DNA from: Nocardia sp. NBC_00416
GTDB lineage: Bacteria; Actinomycetota; Actinomycetes; Mycobacteriales; Mycobacteriaceae
Reading direction: 5' to 3'
Assembly: GCF_036032445.1 (NCBI RefSeq)
Contig: NZ_CP107932.1
Location: 6,636,501 to 6,700,500 of the forward strand
Length of the DNA: 64,000 nucleotides
Position 1 is the stretch's first letter. The number at the start of each line of letters is the position of its first letter. The position numbers were made by a program, and so were the translations under genes. The notes beneath the pieces were generated by a model that had not been told where the DNA came from, made no database searches, and saw only the letters and a program-made list of their open reading frames with translations. Positions 17,566-25,028 of the stretch are shown one piece after another.

Positions 17566-17790
17566 ATGCTCACTTTCGACACCGTGATCGAGCTGGGCGG
17601 CAAGACCGCCACGGGGTTCCGGGTGCCCGCGCGGGTGGTGGAAGAGCTCGGCAGTGGCAGGAAACCCCGGGTTTGCTCCGGCCGCATGCGTATATCGGTG
17701 ACCCCCGAGGTGCGAGTGGATGACGGCGACGGCTGCTGTCGCGGCGACAATGGCCCGGCGCACGCGCGAGAACCGAAGGAGAGTGGATGA
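17566..17790 (+). pseudogene. Truncated, frameshifted DUF1905 remnant
   Basis: The first 36 codons read as a DUF1905 start: FDTVIELGGKTATGFRVP, then VVEELGSGRKPRV. The family then continues with a beta strand around NGYxYRSTVA, but this frame turns into unrelated sequence; a shifted frame briefly gives RPHAYIGDPRG. The gene has therefore lost its second half by deletion and frameshift. A good ribosome-binding site (AAAGGTGGA) remains before ATG 17566. It lies divergent from the LigD-type polymerase and overlaps the next start by 4 bases, which looks coincidental. Confidence 0.55.
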
Positions 17791-18263
17791 CCGACCGGCT
17801 CGAGCGATCGGTGATATCGGAGCGACCGGGGTCGCCGCGGCGGCAGCAGCGGCGACGGGCCGTGCTCGCATCGTTTTTCGCATTGCTGCTCACGCCGGTG
17901 GCGATCGGAATCGCCGCGAACGGCGCCGTCCTCGCCGGGCGGTGGTGGGATGCCGCCGATCGATGGCTCGCGCCCGCGCAGTCGGTCCTCGGTGCGCTGT
18001 TGTTATCGGTGGTCGCGGGATCCGCGATCTATGTCCCGGCCGCGGCCCTGACCGCGGGACTGGTGTGGGGGATCGTCCCCGCAATCGTGCAGATCGCCGC
18101 CCCCGCGAGCACCTACCGCCTGATCTCGGCTGTACCCGGACTGCCCGCCGAACTGAGTCGCGTCCTGCACAGCTGGTTGTCCAGTGGGGTGATCCTGCTC
18201 TTCGGCGTCCTGTTGTGCGGGATCGGGGCCGTCGCACTGCTGCGGAAGCGGTACGCCGGCTGA
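17787..18263 (+). CDS. Small membrane protein of unknown function
   Basis: A 158-residue integral membrane protein. The N-terminal 30 residues are basic and cytosolic, followed by four hydrophobic segments (ASFFALLLTPVAIGIAANGA, LGALLLSVVAGSAIYVPAA, ALTAGLVWGIVPAIVQI, SSGVILLFGVLLCGIGAVAL). I do not recognise a family. AAGGAGAG lies 5 bases before the ATG at 17787, so the start is well supported. Two hairpins follow the stop codon. Confidence 0.7.
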   Translation: MTDRLERSVISERPGSPRRQQRRRAVLASFFALLLTPVAIGIAANGAVLAGRWWDAADRWLAPAQSVLGALLLSVVAGSAIYVPAAALTAGLVWGIVPAIVQIAAPASTYRLISAVPGLPAELSRVLHSWLSSGVILLFGVLLCGIGAVALLRKRYAG

Positions 18264-18280
18264 GTATCGGTTCGAGCGAG

Positions 18281-18338
18281 GGCCGGCCCGCTCCACGGCC
18301 GGCCGACAGCCCACCCGGGGCTTGCGGTAAGACCCCGG
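18281..18338. terminator. Two adjacent GC-rich hairpins
   Basis: GGCCGGCC at 18281-18288 and again at 18297-18304 form an 8-bp stem with an 8-base loop. CCGGGG at 18315-18320 pairs with CCCCGG at 18333-18338 as a second hairpin. They lie 17 bases after the membrane protein stop and probably end its transcript. Confidence 0.5.
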
Positions 18339-18455
18339 TGTTCCCGCATACTCGTCGGCCGAAGCCGTAACCTGCAGAAACTGGAGCGGCGAGGTGGGCG
18401 TTGTCATCGACGACCCGGTGCGCCGGAACATGACAGACTGCGAGAGGAGTGGCCG

Positions 18456-20018
18456 GTGGCGGACACCGAGGTGATCATCGTGGGCGCGGGGCCGGCCGGT
18501 CTGATGCTGGCCGCCGAACTGCGCCTGGCGGGCATTCGGCCGCTGGTGCTGGAGCGTCACCCCGAGCATCGCGACACACACAAGGCCAACGGTCTCGGTG
18601 GGCAGATCCTGGAACTGCTGCGCTACCGGGGTTTGCTGGAGCGACTGGAAGCGGCCGCGACCGGTCCGAGCCATCCGGCTCCCCGATATCCGTTCGGCGA
18701 TGTGCACCTGGACTTCTCGGGTCTGGCGGAGCCCCCGCTCCGGGGCCTGACCCTGCCGCAACCGCAACTCGAGCGGCTGCTCGCCGAACACGCGGGCGAA
18801 CTCGGCGCCGAGGTCCGCCGCGGTCACGAAGTGGTGGGGGTGAGCCAGGACGCCGAGACGGTGACCGCGCAGGTACGCGGCCCGGACGGCACCTACCCGG
18901 TGACGGCCGCCTACCTGGTGGGCTGCGACGGTGGGCACAGCCGGGTTCGTGAGATGGCGGGTATCGCGTTCCCGGGCCTCACCTATCCCGAGGTCAACCG
19001 GCTGGGCCAGGTCACGCTGCCCGATTCGGTCATCCGGCTCGACAACGGTGACCTCGAAGTCCCCGGACCGGGCCGGATCGGTGCGGGCTTCACCCGGACC
19101 GACCACGGTGTATTCGGATTCGGGCCGCTCACCGACGAGGTCCTGCTCGTCCTGACCACCGAGACCGACCCCACCGAAATCGACGACGAGCCGATGAGCC
19201 TGACCGAGTTCCAGGACAGTATTCGGCGCGTACTCGGTGCGGACCTCCCACTGGGTGAGGTGATCCGGCTGTCGCGCTACCAGTTCCAGGCGCGGCAGGC
19301 CGAGCGATACCGCGACGGGCGGATCCTGCTGGCCGGTGACGCGGCCCATCTGTTCCCCGCCACGGGCGTGGGACTCAACGCGGGCATGCTCGACACGGTC
19401 GATCTGGCCTGGAAGCTGGCCGCCGATATCGACGGCTGGGCACCGGCCGGCCTGCTGGACACCTACCACGAGGAACGGCACTACGCCGGCGCCCGCACGC
19501 TGCTCCAAACCCAGGCTCAGGTAGCGCTGCGGCGGGACGAGGACCCGGCCGCCCGAGCGCTGCGCGAGGTGTTCCTGGAACTGCTCGTCGACGAGCAGCC
19601 GCTGCGCCGCCTGGGATCTCTCATCGCCGGGACCGATCTCCGCTACCCGATGCCCAATCCCAACCAGCACCCGTTGACCGGCACTTTCGCGCCGGATCTG
19701 ACCCTGCGGATCGATCAGCGGGTCACCAGCGTCGCCGAACTGATGCCCGCCGCACGTCCTGTCCTGCTCGATCTCGCCGACCGTCCGGAACTCCGCGAGA
19801 TCGCCGACGAGTGGGCGGGACGGGTCGACATCCGCACTGCCGAAACCGACGCCCGCCCGGCCGACGCCCTACTGATCCGGCCGGACGCCCATATCGCCTG
19901 GGCCGCGACGGTCGGCGAGCCCGGCGGCATCGCCGCGCTCGCATTGCGTGAGGCGCTCTCGTATTGGTTCGGGGAGCCGGTGAAAACCACAGTGCCCCTG
20001 AGCGATCGGCCGACCTGA
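18456..20018 (+). CDS. FAD-dependent aromatic monooxygenase (class A)
   Basis: A 520-residue flavoprotein of the PheA/TetX/MhpA type. The FAD loop GAGPAGLM is at residues 10-17, the NADPH/FAD DG motif at about 155 (CDGGHSRVRE), and GDAAHLFPATGVGLNAGMLD near residue 290 binds the FAD ribityl chain. A thioredoxin-like C-terminal domain fills residues 400-520. It should hydroxylate an aromatic or polyketide substrate using NADPH and O2. Rifampicin monooxygenase belongs to this superfamily, but nothing here identifies the substrate. GTG 18456 has GAGAGGAG upstream. It is convergent with rtcB. Confidence 0.88.
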   Translation: MADTEVIIVGAGPAGLMLAAELRLAGIRPLVLERHPEHRDTHKANGLGGQILELLRYRGLLERLEAAATGPSHPAPRYPFGDVHLDFSGLAEPPLRGLTLPQPQLERLLAEHAGELGAEVRRGHEVVGVSQDAETVTAQVRGPDGTYPVTAAYLVGCDGGHSRVREMAGIAFPGLTYPEVNRLGQVTLPDSVIRLDNGDLEVPGPGRIGAGFTRTDHGVFGFGPLTDEVLLVLTTETDPTEIDDEPMSLTEFQDSIRRVLGADLPLGEVIRLSRYQFQARQAERYRDGRILLAGDAAHLFPATGVGLNAGMLDTVDLAWKLAADIDGWAPAGLLDTYHEERHYAGARTLLQTQAQVALRRDEDPAARALREVFLELLVDEQPLRRLGSLIAGTDLRYPMPNPNQHPLTGTFAPDLTLRIDQRVTSVAELMPAARPVLLDLADRPELREIADEWAGRVDIRTAETDARPADALLIRPDAHIAWAATVGEPGGIAALALREALSYWFGEPVKTTVPLSDRPT

Positions 20019-20069
20019 CCTGCTCGGGGGGTGAGTACCGGGTGACCTCTGCAGTCGGAACGGCGAGAG

Positions 20070-20098
20070 GCCGGGCGAGGAAGCGATCCCCGCCCGGC
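20070..20098. terminator. Hairpin between convergent genes
   Basis: GCCGGGCG (20070-20077) pairs with CGCCCGGC (20091-20098) across a 13-base loop. It lies midway between the stops of the monooxygenase and rtcB and could end both transcripts. Confidence 0.5.
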
Positions 20099-20129
20099 GC
20101 GCCCGAACAGCGGCTGAGCAAGTTCCCGT

Positions 20130-21347
20130 TCAGCCCTTGACGCAGAGCACCTGCCGCAGCGTCGCCACCACATCGACCAGATCGCGCTGGGCGTCGATCA
20201 CCTCGTCGATGTTCTTGTACGCGGCCGGGATCTCGTCCACCACGCCCGCGTCCTTGCGCGATTCCACACCCTCGGTCTGGGCGATCAGATCCCGGACGGT
20301 GAACTGCCGCTTGGCCGCGTTGCGGCTCATCCGGCGGCCCGCGCCGTGCGAGGCGGACTGGAACGACGCCGGGTTGCCCTTACCGCGCACCACATAGGAG
20401 CGGGTACCCATCGAACCCGGGATCAGCGCCATATCTCCCGCGCCCGCCCGGACCGCGCCCTTACGGGTCACCAGCATCGGAATCCCGTCGATCTTCTCCT
20501 CCGCGACATAGTTGTGGTGGCAGGAGATCGGCGTATCGAAGCACACCTCCCGGGTCGGGAACTGGTCCCGCACCGCCTGGGATACCAGTGCGAGCATGAC
20601 TGCGCGGTTGCGCGCCGCGTACTCCTGGGCCCAGGTGAGATCGCGCCGGTAGGCCGCCATCTCCGGGGTGTTCGCCAAGAACACCGCCAGATCGCGGTCG
20701 ACCAGATTCCGGTTGTGCGGCAGTCCGCGGGCCACGGCCATATGGCGCTCGGCCAGTTCCTTGCCGATATTGCGGCTGCCCGAATGCAACAGGATCCACA
20801 CTTGATCGTCCTGGTCCAGGCACACCTCGATGAAATGATTTCCGCCGCCCAGCGAACCCATCTGCTTGTGCGCCTTGGATTCCCGCGGCGCCACGGCCTC
20901 GTCGAGGTCGCCGAAGGCCGACCAGAACCGGTCCCAGCCGGTGCGCAGGGTCGTGGTGGCGACGCCGGACGGGCCGGGCGCCAGCTTGCGCACCTGTACC
21001 GGGTGCTGATGCGCGGCGAAACCGACCGGCACCGCCGCCTCGATCGCCGAACGCAGCGCTCGCAGATCGTCGGGGAGGTCGGCGGCGGTCAGGTCGGTGC
21101 GCACGCTCTCCATCCCGCACCCGATATCGACTCCTACGGCGGCCGGTGCGACCGCGTCGCGCATGGCGATCACCGAACCGACCGTGGCGCCCTTCCCGAG
21201 GTGCACATCCGGCATGACACGGACGCCGTGGACCCATTCCAGCCGCGCGATATTGCGCAGCTGTTGCAACGCCGCGTCGTCGATCTCGTGCTCGTCGGCC
21301 CACATCAACGTCCGTGCCCGGGTTCCGGACAGCTCGACGGGAAACAT
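20130..21347 (-). CDS. rtcB: RtcB RNA-splicing/repair ligase
   Basis: A 405-residue RtcB, which joins RNA 2',3'-cyclic phosphate or 3'-phosphate ends to 5'-OH ends with GTP and Mn2+. Conserved elements are in order: DVHLGKGATVG, VGVDIGCGM (metal-binding Cys), GGGNHFIE, HSGSRNIGK, CHHNYV and SHGAGRRMSRNAAK carrying the guanylated His. Length is typical of the shorter bacterial RtcB2-like group. ATG 21347 has AAGGG about 8 bases upstream. It follows ribokinase by 96 bases on the same strand. No archease or RtcA gene is adjacent. The gap folds into a compact structure described separately. Confidence 0.95.
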   Translation of the reverse strand: MFPVELSGTRARTLMWADEHEIDDAALQQLRNIARLEWVHGVRVMPDVHLGKGATVGSVIAMRDAVAPAAVGVDIGCGMESVRTDLTAADLPDDLRALRSAIEAAVPVGFAAHQHPVQVRKLAPGPSGVATTTLRTGWDRFWSAFGDLDEAVAPRESKAHKQMGSLGGGNHFIEVCLDQDDQVWILLHSGSRNIGKELAERHMAVARGLPHNRNLVDRDLAVFLANTPEMAAYRRDLTWAQEYAARNRAVMLALVSQAVRDQFPTREVCFDTPISCHHNYVAEEKIDGIPMLVTRKGAVRAGAGDMALIPGSMGTRSYVVRGKGNPASFQSASHGAGRRMSRNAAKRQFTVRDLIAQTEGVESRKDAGVVDEIPAAYKNIDEVIDAQRDLVDVVATLRQVLCVKG

Positions 21348-21360
21348 TGTCTCGACCCTT

Positions 21361-21422
21361 CTATTCGGAGCGGACCGTTGTCCGCCGCCGTAATTCACGG
21401 TAGGCCGCGGCAAACCGAATAG
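21361..21422 (-). promoter_or_regulatory. Candidate structured RNA leader of rtcB (three-way junction)
   Basis: On the minus strand CTATTCGG (21422-21415) pairs with CCGAATAG (21368-21361), closing a 62-nt element. Inside are two hairpins: CCGTgaattACGG (21400-21388) and GCGGACaacgGTCCGC (21385-21370). The closing strand ends directly before AAGGG, the rtcB ribosome-binding site, so folding could control initiation. I know no named RNA family that matches. It could also be a processing or terminator structure between the two genes. Confidence 0.4.
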
Positions 21423-21443
21423 CATTCGAATTTCCGGTGCGGC

Positions 21444-22325
21444 TCACGTTCCGGCGGCCAGGATGGAATCGATATCGGCGCGCACGGGAATGGAGGCGCT
21501 GGCGCCGAGCGCCGTCGTGGCCAGCGCGCCCGCGGCACAGGCGAAACGCAGCGCCTCCGCCGGGCCGCGCGACCATCGGACAGCGAGGGCGCCGGTGAAG
21601 GTATCGCCCGCGCCGGTGGTGTCCACCACCTCGACCGCCGGCCCGGCCACGCTGGTCCACGCGCCGTCGGGCCCGCGATGGCGGGCACCGTCGGCACCGA
21701 GGGTGACCACCACATGCGGCACCGGACCGAGCGCGCCGCCCAAGTGCTCGGCCTCGCCCCGGTTCACCACCGCCACATCCACGTGGCGCCACAGATCATC
21801 GGAAAGACGCTGTACCGGGGAAGGGTTCACAATCACGGTGGTGGCGTTGTCGCGGGCGTGCCGTACCGCCGACTCGATGGTCGGCACCGGGATCTCGAGC
21901 TGGCACAGCAGGATGTCGGCGGCGGCGACGGCGGCCAGATCCGCGGCGCCGAGGCCGGTCATCCCGGTATTGGCGCCGCCGACCACGATGATGGTGTTCT
22001 CGCCACCGTCGTCGACGACGATCGAGGCGATGCCGCTCGGACCGTCGATCGTGCGCAGCCCGGTGGTGTCGACCCCGGATCCGGTGAGCACCGCGCGCAA
22101 TTGCGGTGCGAACACATCGGTGCCGATCGCGCCGAGGAACATCACCCGCCCGCCCGCCCGGCTCGCCGCGATCGCCTGGTTGGCGCCCTTCCCGCCCGGC
22201 ACCATGGCGAAGCCGCGGCCCAGTACCGTTTCACCGGGCGCGGGGCGGCGCTCGGTGGTGGTCACCAGATCCATATTGATGCTGCCGAGGACGGCTATCA
22301 GGGGAGCGGTCACGGGGTAGAACAT
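21444..22325 (-). CDS. rbsK: Ribokinase (PfkB family)
   Basis: A 293-residue PfkB-family sugar kinase. The first PfkB signature is GSINMDLV at the N-terminus and GGKGANQAIAASRAGG near residue 42; the second, DTTGAGDTFTGALA near residue 240, includes the catalytic Asp and the anion hole. Length and motifs fit ribokinase, which makes ribose 5-phosphate from ribose and ATP, although deoxyribokinase or another pentose kinase is possible. ATG 22325 or GTG 22313 may be the start; neither has a strong ribosome-binding site. It is divergent from proA and is followed by rtcB on the same strand. Confidence 0.88.
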   Translation of the reverse strand: MFYPVTAPLIAVLGSINMDLVTTTERRPAPGETVLGRGFAMVPGGKGANQAIAASRAGGRVMFLGAIGTDVFAPQLRAVLTGSGVDTTGLRTIDGPSGIASIVVDDGGENTIIVVGGANTGMTGLGAADLAAVAAADILLCQLEIPVPTIESAVRHARDNATTVIVNPSPVQRLSDDLWRHVDVAVVNRGEAEHLGGALGPVPHVVVTLGADGARHRGPDGAWTSVAGPAVEVVDTTGAGDTFTGALAVRWSRGPAEALRFACAAGALATTALGASASIPVRADIDSILAAGT

Positions 22326-22377
22326 AGTGGGCGCCGGCCCGGTAAAAGCGGTTTTCCCGGTGCGTAGGCTGTACTGC

Positions 22378-23643
22378 ATGACGGTAGAGACCACCGCTGA
22401 TTTCGATATGCGCGCGGCCGTGCACGAGGCCGCCCGGCGGGCCCGGGTCGCTTCCCGGGTGCTCGCCCAGCTCACCACCGCCCAGAAGAACGAGGCCCTG
22501 CACGCCGCCGCCGACGCGCTGCTGGCCGCCGCCGACACCGTCCTGGAAGCCAACGGCGAGGATCTCGTCGCCGCGAAGTCGGCGGGAACCGAGGATTCGC
22601 TGCTGGACCGGCTACGGCTGACCAAGGACCGGATCGACGGGATCGCCTCGGGCCTGCGTCAAGTGGCCGCCCTGCCCGACCCGGTGGGTGTCGTGGAGCG
22701 CGGGTCCACACTGCCCAACGCGCTGGAGATCCGGCAGATCCGGGTGCCGCTCGGTGTGGTCGGCATGGTCTACGAGGCACGGCCGAACGTCACCGTCGAT
22801 GCGTTCGGTCTGACCCTGAAATCGGGGAACGCGGCACTATTGCGCGGGTCGTCCTCGGCGGCCCGATCGAACGCGGCGCTGGTCGCGGTGATCCGCGCGG
22901 CGCTGACCGCGGTGGAGCTTCCGGCCGACGCGGTGCAACTGCTGCCGAGCTCGGACCGCTCCAGCGTGCTCCATCTGATCCAAGCCCGCGGGCTGGTGGA
23001 CGTGGTGATCCCGCGCGGCGGGGCCGGTCTGATCAACGCCGTGGTGCGCGACGCCCAGGTCCCGACCATCGAGACCGGAACCGGCAACTGCCACGTCTAC
23101 GTGCACTCGGGCGCCGACCTGGATATGGCCGAAGAGATCCTGATCAACGCCAAGACCCGCCGTCCCAGTGTGTGCAACGCCGCCGAAACGGTGCTGATCG
23201 ACGCCGCCATCGCCGATACCGCGGTCCCGCGGCTGGCCCGGGCGCTCGCCGACAAGGGGGTCACTCTGCACGGTGATCTCGACGGAATGGTGCCGGCCAC
23301 CGACAAGGACTGGGGCGAGGAGTACCTGACCCTGGATATCGCGGTGAAGGTCGTCGACGATCTCGACGCCGCGGTAGAGCACATCAACACCTGGGGTACC
23401 GGACACACCGAGGCCATCGTCACCGGCGAATTGGCCGCGGCCGACGAATTCACCCGCCGGGTCGACGCCGCGGCCGTGATGGTGAACGCGTCCACCGCGT
23501 TCACCGACGGCGAGCAGTTCGGGTTCGGCGCAGAGATCGGCATCTCCACCCAGAAGCTGCACGCTCGCGGACCGATGGGGCTGCCGGAACTCACTTCGTC
23601 CAAATGGGTGGTCCGGGGCTCGGGTCAGATCCGGGCTGTGTAA
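22378..23643 (+). CDS. proA: Gamma-glutamyl phosphate reductase
   Basis: A 421-residue aldehyde-dehydrogenase-fold enzyme that reduces gamma-glutamyl phosphate to glutamate semialdehyde with NADPH in proline synthesis. Family marks are visible: VPLGVVGMVYEARPNVTVDA, LRGSSSAARSNAALV, IPRGGAGLIN, TGNCHVYVH and, near residue 265, KTRRPSVCNAAET with the active-site Cys. Length matches ProA. ATG 22378 starts the expected N-terminus. In M. tuberculosis the same gene precedes the MoxR/VWA pair, as here. Two copies of a 117-bp hairpin repeat begin 4 bases after the stop. Confidence 0.95.
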   Translation: MTVETTADFDMRAAVHEAARRARVASRVLAQLTTAQKNEALHAAADALLAAADTVLEANGEDLVAAKSAGTEDSLLDRLRLTKDRIDGIASGLRQVAALPDPVGVVERGSTLPNALEIRQIRVPLGVVGMVYEARPNVTVDAFGLTLKSGNAALLRGSSSAARSNAALVAVIRAALTAVELPADAVQLLPSSDRSSVLHLIQARGLVDVVIPRGGAGLINAVVRDAQVPTIETGTGNCHVYVHSGADLDMAEEILINAKTRRPSVCNAAETVLIDAAIADTAVPRLARALADKGVTLHGDLDGMVPATDKDWGEEYLTLDIAVKVVDDLDAAVEHINTWGTGHTEAIVTGELAAADEFTRRVDAAAVMVNASTAFTDGEQFGFGAEIGISTQKLHARGPMGLPELTSSKWVVRGSGQIRAV

Positions 23644-23646
23644 TTT

Positions 23647-23763
23647 GCGCCGCCTGCGGCGGCGCGGGTCGGGGCCCTCGTTAACCCCGGTTCTTCACTC
23701 CGGCACTCAGTCGCTGCGCTCCTTCGCTCTGTCGCTCCAGAACCGGGGCGGGCCCCGACTGTG
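23647..23763. repeat. 117-bp hairpin repeat, copy 1
   Basis: Begins with a small hairpin (GCGCCGCC/GGCGGCGC). Then GTCGGGGCCC (23668-23677) and CCCCGGTTCT pair with AGAACCGGGG and GGGCCCCGAC (ending 23759), giving a 20-bp stem with a side bulge and a 44-base loop. It begins 4 bases after the proA stop and may serve as its terminator. The same element recurs at 23771 and 53644. Confidence 0.9.
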
Positions 23764-23770
23764 TTTGTTT

Positions 23771-23887
23771 GCCCCGCCTGCGGCGGGGCGGGTCGGGGCC
23801 CTCGTCAACCCCGGTTCTTCACTCCGGCACTCAGTCGCTGCGCTCCTTCGCTCTGTCGCTCCAGAACCGGGGCGGGCCCCGACTGTG
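23771..23887. repeat. 117-bp hairpin repeat, copy 2
   Basis: A near-identical tandem copy, 124 bases downstream of copy 1, with the head hairpin changed to GCCCCGCC/GGCGGGGC by compensating substitutions. The large stem runs from 23792 to 23883. Such paired changes show that the stem, not the sequence, is conserved. Confidence 0.9.
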
Positions 23888-24133
23888 GAAGTCGGCTATT
23901 CGGCAGGAGCGTTCGGGGTGTGGGGTCGGGGTCCTGGCGATTCCTGGTTTCGGCTGCACGTGCTCAGCGGCTGGGCGCTGTCGCTGCGGAGCGGGGCAGT
24001 CCTGGCCGTCGGGGTCGATCATCCGTAGGGCGTGAGTGGGCGGTGGGCTGGGTCTCTTGGCTCCGGGGGACGAGGCCCAGCACACCGGTGCCCGGTAGCG
24101 TGGGGTGGGAGAGTTCGACGGAAGGACGGCCCC

Positions 24134-25027
24134 ATGGAACCCGCGAGTTCCCCCACCCCGCCGGTTCAGGAGCCGATCTTCACATCGGTCGACGATGTGC
24201 TGCGTCGCCTCGCCGACACCGGGTACCTGGCCGACAAGGCCACCGCGACGTCGGTCTTCCTGGCCGACCGCCTCGGCAAACCGCTGCTCATCGAGGGACC
24301 GGCGGGAGTCGGGAAAACCGAGCTGGCCCGCGCCGTCGCGCAGACCGCGGGCGCCGAGCTGGTGCGGTTGCAGTGCTACGAAGGCGTGGACGAGGCGCGG
24401 GCGCTCTACGAATGGAACCACGCCAAGCAGATCCTGCGGATCCAGGCGTCCAGTGAGAACGACTGGGCCGAAACCAAGGCCGATGTCTTCACCGAGGAAT
24501 TCCTGCTGTCGCGTCCGCTGCTCACCGCGATCCGGCGTACCGACCCGACGGTCCTGCTCATCGACGAAACCGATAAAGCCGATGTGGAGATCGAGGGACT
24601 GCTGCTGGAAGTGCTCAGCGATTTCGCGGTGACCGTTCCGGAGCTCGGCACCATCACCGCGGCCCGCACCCCGTTCGTGGTCCTGACCTCCAACGCCACC
24701 CGCGAGCTGTCCGAGGCGCTCAAACGGCGCTGCCTCTACCTGCATCTGGACTTCCCGGACGAAGACCTGGAGCGGCGGATCCTGGCGAGCCGAGTGCCCG
24801 AGCTCCCGCAGGCGGTCGCCACCCAGCTCGTGCGGATCGTGCATGTACTGCGCGGGATGCAGTTGAAGAAGCTGCCCTCGGTCGCCGAATCGATCGACTG
24901 GGCCCGCACTCTGCTCGCGCTCGGCCACACCGATCTCGACGACGCCACCGTGCGCGACACTCTCGGCGTGGTGCTCAAACACCGCAGTGACCATCAGCGT
25001 GCGCTGGCGGAACTGAAACCGGCCTGA
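24134..25027 (+). CDS. MoxR-type AAA+ ATPase
   Basis: A 297-residue AAA+ ATPase. Walker A is GPAGVGKT near residue 56; Walker B is LLIDETDKAD near residue 138; sensor 1 appears in VVLTSNATRELSEALKRRC. MoxR proteins work with VWA-domain partners as chaperones that activate or insert metal into target enzymes, as CoxD/CoxE do. The VWA gene starts one base after this stop. GAAGGA precedes ATG 24134. The pair corresponds to Rv2426c/Rv2425c next to proA in M. tuberculosis. The client protein is unknown. Confidence 0.9.
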   Translation: MEPASSPTPPVQEPIFTSVDDVLRRLADTGYLADKATATSVFLADRLGKPLLIEGPAGVGKTELARAVAQTAGAELVRLQCYEGVDEARALYEWNHAKQILRIQASSENDWAETKADVFTEEFLLSRPLLTAIRRTDPTVLLIDETDKADVEIEGLLLEVLSDFAVTVPELGTITAARTPFVVLTSNATRELSEALKRRCLYLHLDFPDEDLERRILASRVPELPQAVATQLVRIVHVLRGMQLKKLPSVAESIDWARTLLALGHTDLDDATVRDTLGVVLKHRSDHQRALAELKPA

Positions 25028-25028
25028 C

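Noticed and set aside
18456..20018. Rifampicin monooxygenase (Rox)
   Set aside because: It belongs to the same flavoprotein superfamily, but no residue pattern that I can check identifies rifampicin as the substrate.
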